A stretch of 24,531 bases of DNA from an uncultured Lachnospiraceae bacterium (lineage in GTDB: Bacteria; Bacillota_A; Clostridia; Lachnospirales; Lachnospiraceae). Below are positions 7,429 to 16,912 of this stretch, in pieces. The stretch is taken from positions 1 through 24,531 of the forward strand of contig CAJUGZ010000028.1 of the NCBI GenBank assembly GCA_910585855.1, in the 5' to 3' direction. The stretch's first letter is position 1, and the number at the start of each line of letters is the position of its first letter. The notes under the pieces are model-generated. The model saw only the letters and a list, made by a program, of their open reading frames with translations. It had not been told where the DNA came from and made no database searches. The translations under genes were made by a program, and so were the position numbers.

Positions 7429-8169
7429 ATGAATTTACGAAAAGAATGGTATGAACAGGAATTAAAAAAAAGTGAAGAAGCTTTAATACACCGTCCATTA
7501 GAAGAAGAATATTCTTTTTATCAGGCTGTAAGTTCCGGTGATATGAACTTTGTACAGGAAAACTGTAATCATAACACATTTACCAATCCAGAAGGAATGG
7601 GTATTCTTTCCACCAATTCTTTAATTAATTTAAAATATCACTTTGTTATTACAGTTGCTATGATAACAAGACAGTGTGTAAAAGCAGGAATGGAATTAGA
7701 ACAAGCCTATCGATTAAGTGACTTTTATATTTTAAAAATGGATTCCTGTAAATCCGTTGAAGAAATCTCACAGCTTCACCACAGCATGGCTCTTGACTTT
7801 ACTGGAAAAATGACTTTAATTAAAAAAAATTCCGCTATTTCCAAACCGATTGTGCTTTGTATGGACTTTATTTACAGTCACCTAAATACTAAAATTACTA
7901 TGCAGGTTCTCTCTAAATATACGAATTTATCTCCAAGCTATCTTTCCAGACTTTTTAAAAAAGAACTTGGCATTTCTATTAGTGATTATATTTTAGAAAA
8001 AAAAATTGAAAAAGCGGAAAACCTACTAAAATATTCCGATTACAGCTTAATTGATATTGCCAATTACCTGGCTTTTTCTTCACAAAGCCATTTTATTCAG
8101 ACCTTTAAAAAAACAGTCGGACTCACTCCAAGCAAATATCGTAATCAATTTTATCATACTTCATGGTAA
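7429..8169 (+). CDS. AraC-family transcriptional regulator
   Basis: DNA-binding regulator of 246 residues. The C-terminal about 95 residues hold two helix-turn-helix motifs of the AraC/XylS type: ITMQVLSKYTNLSPSYLSRL with FKKELGISISDYI, then the second with YSLIDIANYLAFSSQSHFIQ, FKKTVGLTPSKYR. The N-terminal about 145 residues are helical and contain no cupin or other sugar-sensing fold that I recognise. They resemble the N-terminal regions of many Clostridia AraC proteins. The start at 7429 follows AAGGAG with 7 nt spacing. It is the only local regulator in the sugar locus and is thus the best candidate for the activator binding the shared box upstream of GH94-2 and the importer. It converges with the second GH94 gene across a hairpin. 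Confidence 0.93.
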   Translation: MNLRKEWYEQELKKSEEALIHRPLEEEYSFYQAVSSGDMNFVQENCNHNTFTNPEGMGILSTNSLINLKYHFVITVAMITRQCVKAGMELEQAYRLSDFYILKMDSCKSVEEISQLHHSMALDFTGKMTLIKKNSAISKPIVLCMDFIYSHLNTKITMQVLSKYTNLSPSYLSRLFKKELGISISDYILEKKIEKAENLLKYSDYSLIDIANYLAFSSQSHFIQTFKKTVGLTPSKYRNQFYHTSW

Positions 8170-8180
8170 TTTTTTATTTC

Positions 8181-8226
8181 ATTTCCGGTCTAAGAAATTT
8201 TATTAAAATTCTAACAGACCGGAAAT
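8181..8226. terminator. Hairpin between convergent AraC and GH94 genes
   Basis: An 11-bp perfect stem, ATTTCCGGTCT (8181-8191) with AGACCGGAAAT (8216-8226), encloses a 24-nt AT-rich loop that can itself pair. It fills the 61-bp gap between two convergent stop codons, so it probably ends transcripts from both sides. No good T-run follows on either strand, so it may rather be a stability hairpin. Confidence 0.5.
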
Positions 8227-8230
8227 CTTA

Positions 8231-10936
8231 CTAAGAAATAGCCCCCAATTTTATTTCAATCTTATTTACTATATTTGACATAGATGCAATCTTTTCTTTT
8301 GCAAGAAATACTTGGTTTTTATTATAATTTAACTTTAACTCTCCATTGCAGACAGCCTCTTTTACTGCATAGCTTCCATACGACAATCTCTGTGGATTTT
8401 GAAATACAATATGAAAACTTTTTTGAGCAAATATAAGCGAAATCTGTGCTTTTCCTTTTTTATCAAATTGTTCTTTCAAAAGTTTCGGACAAATTACCAG
8501 ATCTCCCATTTCTCCATGCACACCAAATACTTCTGTCACTACCGTAAGCATATACCAGCTTGCTGCTCCCGTCAGATAGTGATAAAGCCCTCGTCCCTCT
8601 CCATTAAAATATTCCGGGATTCCGGGATAAATTCTGCTTACTTCAAAATTTAAAGCGGTATCTGCCAAAGTCTGCAAAGCCTGATAACCCTCTTTTACAA
8701 ATCCTCTTTTATATAGTGCATTTGCATACATTACTGTCATATGAGAAAAAACCGCTCCATTTTCCTTTTCTCCGTATGCAAAGCCAAACATTCTTCCCAA
8801 ATCTGCTTTTAATTCATGAAAATCGGTATTTAAACGATATCCGCCTATTTCTTTTTGATAGAGATAGTGATCGGCACTTTTACAGATTTTCTTTATCTGG
8901 TGTTCTTCTGCCGTTTTGCTCATAATTGCAAATACCTGACCGGTAAGCATCATTCTGACTCCGCTTTCAAAATATCCCTCTACGGCTTTTCCATGATTAT
9001 CATAATAGCTGTTAAACCATCCTTCATCCTCTGTTCCCTCAATCCATTCGGTTCTGCGAATATGATCTTTCATCCACTCTGCCTTTGCTTTCAGATTGTC
9101 CGCCAGTTCCCGAACAGAAATCTGCATTTGTTTTCCACTGACAAAATGAATACAGGTTTTTAAATACTGCTGTAAAATTTCCTGTTTGGCTGCAATGTCC
9201 TCATAGATTGTATTGTCATCTGTTAAAAGAATCTTTATCTCCTCCAACAATTCAATCTGCTGCCAGCCAAATTTTTCTTCCAAAACCAAAAGCAGTTCGG
9301 CAAACTCTGTCAAATTTCCTGCATAGGCACAAGTAAATGCTACACTTTCTCCATTTTCCGCTGCCATATCCAATGCATCATTCCAATCTGCTCCTCGCAG
9401 CCGATTATGATTATGCATACCGACCTCATAAAATGCGCACAGATGCTGCAAAAGCAAATGTTCTAATATACTTCCTCTATAGACTTCACCGTCTGCACTT
9501 CTTTGCTGTGTTCCATAGGCAGCATCCCACTGTTTATCCAAACCGCTGCCTCGTCCTGCCTGTTCGTCCTTAAAATAAGACACTTTTTCTTTTAATATCT
9601 CGATATCGCCTGTCTGATCGATATAAAGTTTCGTGGTCATAAAAGGCCAGACGCCATGATCCATCCAGACACGTGCAATTCCATTTCTGTCTGCAATAAA
9701 CTCTCCCTGCCCTGCCCCAATAATCGTGGCATTGCTTCCGTCCATTCGCACACCGCCATAGTTGTCTAATATCATCTGACGTACTCCGCCAGAATCCATA
9801 ATCAAAAGAGAAAGGCAGTCCTGCCACAAATCACGCCATCCTCTGCCGCCTCTTCCATAGTCATGATACGGCAAAAAAGAACATCCGTAGATTCGTCTTA
9901 ATATAGGCTGAAAACTAACCCAGCGCATAAAACCGTCCCAACGGTCATTTCCTGTATCATAGATTACATTTACTTTTTCCTGCCAATAGTCCTGCATATC
10001 CAGCAAAGCTTTTTTTACTTCCTCTGCCGTTTCATAAGACAAAAGAATCTCTTCTATCTCTTCTTCCTTTTCTGTCATTCCCATAATAATCGTATAGGAT
10101 GCAGATTCGCCTGTCTTAAGACAAACTGGAGAAAAACGAATCCCTCCCAGTGCCTCTTTTCCTTCCAAACTGCTCCCGGCAGATACCCCTTCTTCATTTT
10201 TTATTACTTTCCATGGACATAAAAAAGTTCCTCCTTCCCCAATATAGGAATCAACAACAGGATAGAAACTCAGCGGCTTTTCTCCGTTTCCGGTAATTCC
10301 ACATACAAAATAAGTCGTTTTATTTCTCTGGTGTCCACGTTCATCAAAAGAAAGCGTTGGCTTTACATAGACGCCATATTCCGTTGTTTTTATTCTATGC
10401 AATAGAGAAGTTACATGTCTGTGATCCCTGATATTATCGGCACTTCTTCCAAAAATAGGAACTGCAGCAATCGGTGTAATCTCTTGTGCTTTCCCGCTTT
10501 TATTAAAAAGTTCCACATACATAATCTCTACATTGTGTGAAAGAGGCACAAAAGAAGTTACTTTTGCTTCTATTTGATATTTTTTGGACTGTCTTGTAAC
10601 TGTCTGCCACATAAATCCTGCCGTTAATACACTGTTATCCTGAAACTCTGTAAATTTTTTACTTTCTTCCTCTGCTGATGCTCCGGTTGCCGACCACGCA
10701 CCCAAATCCGTACAGCACCAAAAATTTCTGCTAGAACGGTTGTTATGTAGATTTTCTATGCTGACTGGTTCTGTTAAAAATGTATTTTGATCCTTTTTTA
10801 TATCTCCTCCCAAATTCGGTGAAAGAGAACTCTTTATTCCTTTTTCTCCTGCAATCGGAAAATACAAACCACTGTAATTTTCCGGCTGTTCTATTGAAAA
10901 AGTCCCATCTTTATCTAAAAAATGTATCGTTTCCAT
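8231..10936 (-). CDS. GH94 glycoside phosphorylase, large (about 900 aa) form (GH94-1)
   Basis: Inverting phosphorylase that would split a beta-linked gluco-oligosaccharide with phosphate into alpha-glucose 1-phosphate and a shortened sugar. The 901-residue chain has an N-terminal beta-sandwich (about 1-290, with LYFPIAGEKG, SSRNFW and GRSADNIRDHRHV), a linker, an (alpha/alpha)6 catalytic domain and a small C-terminal sheet. The general acid should be Asp517 in LRGADWNDALDM, and YHYLTGAASWY is the phosphate-side motif. The length fits laminaribiose phosphorylase-like enzymes, but 1,2-beta-oligoglucan or other linkages cannot be excluded. The start at 10936 is ATG with AAGGAGG 7 nt away, preferred over a GTG two codons earlier. 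There is no signal peptide. It is the last gene of the GH3-binding protein-chemoreceptor-GH94 group, 23 bp after the chemoreceptor. Confidence 0.9.
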   Translation of the reverse strand: METIHFLDKDGTFSIEQPENYSGLYFPIAGEKGIKSSLSPNLGGDIKKDQNTFLTEPVSIENLHNNRSSRNFWCCTDLGAWSATGASAEEESKKFTEFQDNSVLTAGFMWQTVTRQSKKYQIEAKVTSFVPLSHNVEIMYVELFNKSGKAQEITPIAAVPIFGRSADNIRDHRHVTSLLHRIKTTEYGVYVKPTLSFDERGHQRNKTTYFVCGITGNGEKPLSFYPVVDSYIGEGGTFLCPWKVIKNEEGVSAGSSLEGKEALGGIRFSPVCLKTGESASYTIIMGMTEKEEEIEEILLSYETAEEVKKALLDMQDYWQEKVNVIYDTGNDRWDGFMRWVSFQPILRRIYGCSFLPYHDYGRGGRGWRDLWQDCLSLLIMDSGGVRQMILDNYGGVRMDGSNATIIGAGQGEFIADRNGIARVWMDHGVWPFMTTKLYIDQTGDIEILKEKVSYFKDEQAGRGSGLDKQWDAAYGTQQRSADGEVYRGSILEHLLLQHLCAFYEVGMHNHNRLRGADWNDALDMAAENGESVAFTCAYAGNLTEFAELLLVLEEKFGWQQIELLEEIKILLTDDNTIYEDIAAKQEILQQYLKTCIHFVSGKQMQISVRELADNLKAKAEWMKDHIRRTEWIEGTEDEGWFNSYYDNHGKAVEGYFESGVRMMLTGQVFAIMSKTAEEHQIKKICKSADHYLYQKEIGGYRLNTDFHELKADLGRMFGFAYGEKENGAVFSHMTVMYANALYKRGFVKEGYQALQTLADTALNFEVSRIYPGIPEYFNGEGRGLYHYLTGAASWYMLTVVTEVFGVHGEMGDLVICPKLLKEQFDKKGKAQISLIFAQKSFHIVFQNPQRLSYGSYAVKEAVCNGELKLNYNKNQVFLAKEKIASMSNIVNKIEIKLGAIS

Positions 10937-10959
10937 CCTCACTCCTCCTTTTATCTTTC

Positions 10960-12960
10960 TTATTCTTCTTTAATTTTAAAATTTCCTATTTGTACTGCCA
11001 GCCCTTCTGCAGAAACGATCAGCCGTTCCGATCCCTCTGCTACCTCTTTACTGTTTTCCATTAATTTATCTGCCTGTTCCACCAAGTTATCCGAAGAATC
11101 TAAAATCTTTTTTGCACTTGCTGCCTGTTCTTTTGAAATTTCTGCCACATTTCTTGCAACATCCTCTACCTGATCCACTTTTTGTATCATATTTTGAACT
11201 AAATTTCCGGCTACTGCAATATTTTCAAAAATAATATCAAAGGTATCTATTGCATTTTTAATTAAAACTCCGCTGTTATTAATATTTACACTGCTTTCAT
11301 TTGCTTGGTTCACTACATCACTTACGGAAGTTTCTATCTCCAAAACAAACCCTTCAATATGGTGAACCGCATCCATACTAGTCTGTGCCAACGTTCCGAT
11401 TTCTTGTGCTACTACAGCAAATCCTCTGCCAGAACTTCCTGCACGAGCTGCCTCAATATAAGCATTTAAAGACAGAAGACTTGTTTTATCTGCAATATCA
11501 CCAATCACTCTTGTAATGTTTGTAATCTCTTCTGATGCCTTTCCCACTTTATCAATCGTAAACTGCAGTTTTTTCACCGAATTATTAATATTTTGCATCG
11601 CTGCATCCATATCCTGTATCGCTTCTTTTCCCTTTTCCGAAGCATCTACGGTTTCCTGCATCTTACTGTTTACACTGTCACTATCCTTTTTCGTCCCTTC
11701 TACAAATACCGCCAATCTTGCTGCGCTTTGAGCAATTCCTTCCACAGAAAGAGAAAGCTGTTCTACTGTAGTATTCAATTCCTTTACCGAATCATTCTGT
11801 TCCTTGGAAGCAGAAAGCATCTGAGCCGATACTTCTTTGCTGTTGTCCGCCTGACGGCGCAAAACATCAGAAACACCATCAATCGCAGCAATCATAACCG
11901 ATATAGCAGCAATAAACTTTTCTATACACCTGCCCATTACTCCGATTTCATCATGACTTTTTGTATTGCTAGAAACCGTAAAATCTCCGTTTGTCATAAT
12001 TTTAATGACTTCTGTCAATTTCTTTACCGGATGAATTACCATATGAACCATTCGCTCAAGCAGCAGCATAAAAACCAGCACCGACACAATCCCAAATATA
12101 GTCATAATGGTTCGAACAACATCCAAATCATGATAAATTATCTCTGCAGGCACATAAGACACTAAAATCCACTCTGTTCCTTTTATCTTTTCAAAAACCG
12201 TCATATTCTGATCAATTTCCGACAATTCTAATTGATTCTGTGAAATCCGTCTTCCAACTTCCTGCATAAAGTTATCCTTCTGTTCCTGCAGTGTCTTTGA
12301 AATAAGATTTGTATCACGGGAAGCAAGAATCGTATCATCCTTTGTATTTACCAAAAACGATTCGGCATGTTTCATTTTTACAAAACTATTTACATAAACA
12401 CTGATTTTCTCTAAAGACAAATCCGCTGACAGCACATAGATCTCATTTTGATCTATCCTTAATATTCCACATGCACTAATCACCTGTTCTCCATTTTCAT
12501 TGGTATAAGCATTTGTAAACCCCATATTTACTCTGGTCAAAGCATCCTGAAACCATTCCGTCTGTACCACATCAGCCGCCTTCAAATTCATATGGCTTCC
12601 TTTTTCTTTCCCTTGATAAAGCTTTCCGTTTTTATCTGCTATATAAAGTCCGCCCGGATAATTACTGTCAAAATCACAGGAAGTATCCAAAAAGTTCTGT
12701 AACTGTCTGCTGTTTAAATCAATCTGTTCTAATGTCTGCTTTGCAACACAAAAAGAGGTTAAATTCCGATCCATCCATGCTTCCATCTCAACCGCCTGAC
12801 TCTCCACAGATATCTTTAAAAGTTCTTGGGCATTTGATTGAATCACATTTTTTGCTACATAATAAGAAAAACAAATCAATATAACAATTACTGCGATCAT
12901 TACAGGCAATATAATACTCAACAGCTTTATTTTTATAGAAATAAATTTTTCTTTTGCCAC
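10960..12960 (-). CDS. Methyl-accepting chemotaxis protein with extracellular dCache-like domain
   Basis: Membrane chemoreceptor of 666 residues. TM1 is at about 12-35, followed by an extracellular region of about 240 residues with features of a double Cache domain (YPGGLYIADKNGKLY, then ISACGILR). TM2 lies at about 281-301, a HAMP domain at about 302-354, and a long cytoplasmic coiled coil follows. Its signalling tip, IADKTSLLSLNAYIEAARAG and GRGFAVVAQEIGTLA, is at about 488-525. The start is GTG, 7 nt after GGAGG. It is placed 39 bp after a sugar-binding lipoprotein and 23 bp before GH94-1, which suggests it senses the sugar used by this locus, perhaps through the binding protein. The presence of the gene implies a motile cell. 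Confidence 0.94.
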   Translation of the reverse strand: MAKEKFISIKIKLLSIILPVMIAVIVILICFSYYVAKNVIQSNAQELLKISVESQAVEMEAWMDRNLTSFCVAKQTLEQIDLNSRQLQNFLDTSCDFDSNYPGGLYIADKNGKLYQGKEKGSHMNLKAADVVQTEWFQDALTRVNMGFTNAYTNENGEQVISACGILRIDQNEIYVLSADLSLEKISVYVNSFVKMKHAESFLVNTKDDTILASRDTNLISKTLQEQKDNFMQEVGRRISQNQLELSEIDQNMTVFEKIKGTEWILVSYVPAEIIYHDLDVVRTIMTIFGIVSVLVFMLLLERMVHMVIHPVKKLTEVIKIMTNGDFTVSSNTKSHDEIGVMGRCIEKFIAAISVMIAAIDGVSDVLRRQADNSKEVSAQMLSASKEQNDSVKELNTTVEQLSLSVEGIAQSAARLAVFVEGTKKDSDSVNSKMQETVDASEKGKEAIQDMDAAMQNINNSVKKLQFTIDKVGKASEEITNITRVIGDIADKTSLLSLNAYIEAARAGSSGRGFAVVAQEIGTLAQTSMDAVHHIEGFVLEIETSVSDVVNQANESSVNINNSGVLIKNAIDTFDIIFENIAVAGNLVQNMIQKVDQVEDVARNVAEISKEQAASAKKILDSSDNLVEQADKLMENSKEVAEGSERLIVSAEGLAVQIGNFKIKEE

Positions 12961-12999
12961 TCAAACACCTCCGAATTCTTTATACAAATTAGGCAGGAG

Positions 13000-13974
13000 T
13001 CATCGATACTGCTCTACATTACTGGCATCTACCTTTTCAAAAGGCAGTAAAATATATTTTCCGTCTTTTGTTGCTCCCTCTATCCCCCCTATACTCTCTC
13101 CTGCTGCCAGTTTTCTGGCTGCTTCTATTGCAGCCGCTATCTGTGCAGACATAGGCTGGTATACCGTAAAATCCATTTTTCCGTCTGCAACTGCTTCACA
13201 TCCCTTTTCTGAAGCATCTACCCCAAGAAACAACACTTGATCCAATTCAAAACCTGCTTCCTCAAAAGCTGCAATCGCTCCCAATGCCATATCATCATTA
13301 TTTGCTGCTACACAATCAACCGGTTTCCCAAGATTTAAAAATATTTCCATCAGTTCCTTTGCCGTATCCTCACTCCAATTTGCATAATCTTCAAACACAT
13401 AATTAATTTTTTTTCCGCTTGCTTTTAATGTCTGTTTTAAACCGTCTGTTCTTCCAATCGTACCAGAAGCTTCTTTTGGTCCTTTTAATATCACAAGATT
13501 GATTTCCTCTTTCTGCTTCAGCTTCTCTAATAAATACTCTGCCTGATACTGCCCTGCCATAAATTCATCGGATGCCACATAAACATAGCGATCCTTTTCT
13601 AACTGGTTGTCCGCCGGTGCATTATTAATAAATACGATTGGTATATCTTTTGCCGCTGCTTTTATCTCAACCGCAATATCGGGAGATACTAACCCGCATA
13701 ACACGACATGATAACCGCCTGCAAAAGCATTTTTTATTTGGACATCCTGCACTTCAACCGATTTTTCTGCATAACCTGCATCAAGTTTACATCCAAATTG
13801 TTCTGCCTGCTTTTGCAGCTGGCTTGCCCATCCCTCATAGTAATCACCGCTCTCTATAGCAGAATAATAAATTTTTATATCATTCTGCTTTGTTGTGTCT
13901 TTCTTTTGACATCCCGCAGCAAAAAAAACTACGATTACTATTATAAAAATTATACTGTTTGTTCTCTTCCTCAT
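13000..13974 (-). CDS. Periplasmic-binding-protein-like sugar-binding lipoprotein (Peripla_BP_4 / ribose type)
   Basis: Predicted extracytoplasmic lipoprotein of 324 residues. The N-terminus RKRTNS, a hydrophobic stretch and the lipobox FFAAGC (lipidated Cys22) form the signal peptide. The rest has the two-lobe fold of ribose/galactose-type binding proteins, with typical segments DIPIVFINN, YVYVASDEFMAGQYQAEYL, VDCVAANNDDMALGAIAAFE and FLGVDASEKGCEAV. ATG at 13974 is preferred over GTG at 13983 because the GTGGGTG ribosome site then has usable spacing. No CUT2 permease or ATPase lies nearby. Its neighbours are GH3 upstream (54 bp) and a chemoreceptor downstream. I infer a sensory role, feeding ligand-bound protein to the receptor, rather than transport. 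A transporter elsewhere could still use it. Confidence 0.88.
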   Translation of the reverse strand: MRKRTNSIIFIIVIVVFFAAGCQKKDTTKQNDIKIYYSAIESGDYYEGWASQLQKQAEQFGCKLDAGYAEKSVEVQDVQIKNAFAGGYHVVLCGLVSPDIAVEIKAAAKDIPIVFINNAPADNQLEKDRYVYVASDEFMAGQYQAEYLLEKLKQKEEINLVILKGPKEASGTIGRTDGLKQTLKASGKKINYVFEDYANWSEDTAKELMEIFLNLGKPVDCVAANNDDMALGAIAAFEEAGFELDQVLFLGVDASEKGCEAVADGKMDFTVYQPMSAQIAAAIEAARKLAAGESIGGIEGATKDGKYILLPFEKVDASNVEQYR

Positions 13975-14028
13975 AGCATACACCCACTGTTTAAACCTTA
14001 ACTGTTATCTCAAAAAGCACAGTCCGAA

Positions 14029-16491
14029 TTATGTCCCCCATCTCTGAATGGCTGCAATCACTCTTTCTGCACAGCTTTGAATGGCTTCCTTTGAAAGCTT
14101 TCCCTCTGCATATGCCCTGCGGATATCCTCGTCATCCTTAAGATTGCCCGGCATAATGATATCGTTTCCGGCTGCTATGCACTTCCACGGCACGCTTCCG
14201 TCCTCTGGAACGGTTGTATTCCAATCCGATAAAATTACTCCTTCAAATCCCCATTCCTTTCGGGCAACTTCCGTACAAATATCATAACTGTTTGCCGCAT
14301 GAACTCCGTTAATACAATTATAAGAAGACATAATCGCCGCCGGTCTGCTCTTTTTTACCGCAATTTCAAATCCCCGAAAATAAATCTCTCTTAACGCACG
14401 CTGCGAAACACAGACATCCACGCTCATCCGGTTATCCTCTTGATTATTGCAGGCAAAATGCTTAATTGTTACACCACACGCACCACTTTTTTGCACCCCT
14501 TCTGTAACGGCAGCAGCCATCTTTCCTGTCAGCAGCGGATCTTCCGAATAATACTCAAAATTTCGCCCGCACAAAGGATTTCTATGAATATTCATACCCG
14601 GGGCCAGCCAAAGACCGATATGAAATTCCTCCATTTCCACCGCTATCGCCTCTCCGAATCGATGCATCATTTCTATGTCCCATGTCTGTGCTAATGCCGT
14701 TCCAACCGGAAATGCCGTACAGTACTGATAATAGGTATCTGCATCCTTATGCTGCTCTGTTTCCTCTAAAAATCCGTTTTCCAATGCCCCCAAAACACTA
14801 ACCCCATAGACCTTTCCTGTCTTTCGATCCACTTCATAACTCTGGCGCAAACGAAGCCCTGCCGGACCATCCGCCATAATCAAAGAACGTTTTTCTCCCT
14901 TTTCATCCACTAGATCCGTTGTTTCTCCGGCAGAACCCGGTACACGAATCCCGGCAGAGCCAAGCATACTGCTGCCTTCTGTCACTTTCCCATATAAAAA
15001 CGGAATAAACTGCTCTGCTTCCTGCTCTCTGACAATCTTACTGTTTTCTCCCTTTTCCTTTTCTGAAATATTCAAAACCCTTGGAACAAAAGAAATAACC
15101 GGTGTCTTTTCCTTTTTTGCAAAAGCAGTCCACTCCTTTTCTTTGCTTTTTGCAAACTCCGCTGCCCCAAGTTCTTCCAGTTTCTCCTGCTTCAGACATA
15201 TTTCCTTTGTCCGCTCCAATACAACCGTTTCTGTAACTTTAAGCAGTGCTGCCAACTGCAAAGAAACAATACTGTTTCCTATCCACAAACCATAAAGTCC
15301 GTTCTCTATCACCCATTCACACGACGATTCAAAAAAACTGGCAAGCTGCTTTTGTTCTATAAAAATCGTAAGCTCCTGCACTTCTTTCGGCTGTAAAAGA
15401 TCGGTTTTAGCAAACCCAATCAATCTGTGATATTCTTTCGCCTCTCCTGTCTGCGGCGGTGTCAGATAAACCTGAACTACTTCTTTTCCGGCATAATCTG
15501 TTCCCGTATTTTCTACCGAAACACCTATCTCTATCCCTTCCTCCACTAGCTGCACTCCTTTAAACGCTATCGAAAAAGAAGTATAAGAAAGTCCATATCC
15601 AAACGGAAATAACGGCACAATACCAAAACTGTCAAAATACCGATAACCAACATAAATTCCTTCCAGATACTCCTCTTTCTGCAAATTTCCGTTTAAATAC
15701 CCATAGTTTTCTGCAGAAGGATAGTCCTTATAACGCTTTGCCCATGTTGCAGTCAATTTCCCGCTTGGTACAGCTTTACCCAACAAGATATCTGCAGCCG
15801 CACGTCCGCCCTCCTGTCCCGGCAGAGAAATATTTAAAACCGCTTTTATATTCTCCATTTTTTGCAAAAGATCTGTCAATTCTACCGGCGCACCTACATT
15901 TAAAATCAATACAATAGGAATCTTTCTCTTATCTAAATAATCAATATCCTCCCATTCTCTCTGACTAAAATAATAGTCTCCTTCTTCTCTGCGCCTATCT
16001 TTTCCCTCTCCAGAAATACGGCTAAGCACATAAACCGCCGCCTCAGCCCCCGCCATATCTTTCTCCATAATCCTGCGTCCCTTTGGCAGTAAAAACGGAT
16101 TCCTCGCATAAGCATCAAAAGGATTTTCCACCCCCTCTGCATCCTCTAAAACCTTTTCCTTCCATACCCTTCTAGCATCCTGATAACGCTTCTGATAATC
16201 CAAAATCCAGTCTTCATTTACAATCCATACCCCTGCCTCTTTCAACCCTCTATAAACAGAAATATTCTCCCGATTATTTACATCTCCCGACCCAGTTCCG
16301 CCCTTTACCGTCTTATCCGCCCCACTGCCAAACAAAGCAATCTTTACCGAAGGTTTCAAAGGAAGCAGCCCTTCATTCTTCATTAAAACTATTCCCTCCG
16401 CTGCCAATTCCCTTGCCAATTTACCATGCACCTGCTCTCTCTCAGAACACGACTGCACCAAAGTCCCATTATAAACCCAATTCTTTATCAT
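14029..16491 (-). CDS. GH3 beta-glucosidase with reversed domain order
   Basis: Retaining beta-glycosidase, probably beta-glucosidase, of 820 residues and without a signal peptide, so cytoplasmic. The usual second domain comes first: residues about 25-265 form the GH3 C-domain with ELAAEGIVLMKNEGLLPL and RISGEGKDR, whose Glu (about 162) is the expected acid/base. Next comes an Fn3-like domain (about 315-405, YAGKEVVQVYLTPP). The (beta/alpha)8 catalytic domain is last, with GMNIHRNPLCGRNFEYYSED, GVTIKHFACNNQE and the nucleophile Asp756 in GVILSDW near the C-terminus. The same permuted order is known from Butyrivibrio fibrisolvens and Ruminococcus albus enzymes of similar length. ATG at 16491 follows AAGGGAG by 5 nt. 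It heads the GH3-binding protein-chemoreceptor-GH94 gene group. Its leader contains type-1 element A. Confidence 0.93.
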   Translation of the reverse strand: MIKNWVYNGTLVQSCSEREQVHGKLARELAAEGIVLMKNEGLLPLKPSVKIALFGSGADKTVKGGTGSGDVNNRENISVYRGLKEAGVWIVNEDWILDYQKRYQDARRVWKEKVLEDAEGVENPFDAYARNPFLLPKGRRIMEKDMAGAEAAVYVLSRISGEGKDRRREEGDYYFSQREWEDIDYLDKRKIPIVLILNVGAPVELTDLLQKMENIKAVLNISLPGQEGGRAAADILLGKAVPSGKLTATWAKRYKDYPSAENYGYLNGNLQKEEYLEGIYVGYRYFDSFGIVPLFPFGYGLSYTSFSIAFKGVQLVEEGIEIGVSVENTGTDYAGKEVVQVYLTPPQTGEAKEYHRLIGFAKTDLLQPKEVQELTIFIEQKQLASFFESSCEWVIENGLYGLWIGNSIVSLQLAALLKVTETVVLERTKEICLKQEKLEELGAAEFAKSKEKEWTAFAKKEKTPVISFVPRVLNISEKEKGENSKIVREQEAEQFIPFLYGKVTEGSSMLGSAGIRVPGSAGETTDLVDEKGEKRSLIMADGPAGLRLRQSYEVDRKTGKVYGVSVLGALENGFLEETEQHKDADTYYQYCTAFPVGTALAQTWDIEMMHRFGEAIAVEMEEFHIGLWLAPGMNIHRNPLCGRNFEYYSEDPLLTGKMAAAVTEGVQKSGACGVTIKHFACNNQEDNRMSVDVCVSQRALREIYFRGFEIAVKKSRPAAIMSSYNCINGVHAANSYDICTEVARKEWGFEGVILSDWNTTVPEDGSVPWKCIAAGNDIIMPGNLKDDEDIRRAYAEGKLSKEAIQSCAERVIAAIQRWGT

Positions 16492-16539
16492 CTTTTCTCC
16501 CTTTCTAAAACCATCCATTTTTCTTTATAAGAGGGGGAC

Positions 16540-16680
16540 GCAGAAATCGGAAAGAAGGTCTATTCCGGGCTCGCTTGCGCTTAGCATTTCCTCGTAGCGG
16601 ACACATAAGGTGCTAAAATACAGCACCTAAGTGCCGACGGGAAATGATGACCCTTCATAGACCTTCTTTCCGATTTCCGC
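16540..16680 (-). repeat. Type-1 structured element, full copy A
   Basis: A 141-nt rod on the minus strand. The outer stem P1 pairs 16657-16680 with 16540-16563 over 24 positions; 23 are Watson-Crick and one is G-U on the minus strand. Inside are GGGT/GCCC, CATTTCC/GGAAATG, GGCAC/GTGTC and a hairpin AGGTGCT/AGCACCT around a 7-nt loop GTATTTT. The element continues into TGCGTCCCCC. It lies in the sense direction in the GH3 leader, ending about 40 bp before the GH3 ribosome site. The 583-bp gap 16492-17074 holds copies A, a fragment and B; the AT-rich 16690-16840 between them shows no gene and no clear promoter. Confidence 0.85.
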
Positions 16681-16845
16681 TATGACTTCCAACCCCAAAA
16701 ACAACATTAATTCTCACAGCAAAACAATCTAACTATTAAAATAATCCAACTATTCTGTTATCCAACAACACCACAATTTTCCACCCTATAAACAACCAAC
16801 TTTATAACAGATATAAATAAAACTTTACCAAAAACCTATACAGAA

Positions 16846-16869
16846 TCATCATTTCCCGTCAACACTTAG
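16846..16869 (+). repeat. Type-1 element, 5'-core fragment
   Basis: TCATCATTTCCCGTC followed by AACACTTAG matches the 5' core of copy B (16943-16966) except for two bases. After it the sequence diverges (GCCTGCGGAAAAC), with no arms and no 3' half. It points the same way as B, 97 bp upstream, and looks like the relic of another copy or a partial duplication. Confidence 0.75.
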
Positions 16870-16912
16870 CCTGCGGAAAACATTTTACTATTTTCTCGGT
16901 TTGAAGTACACA

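Noticed and set aside
8181..8226. An AraC operator at the hairpin before GH94-1
   Set aside because: It lies between two convergent stop codons, downstream of both genes, so a transcript-end role is much more likely.
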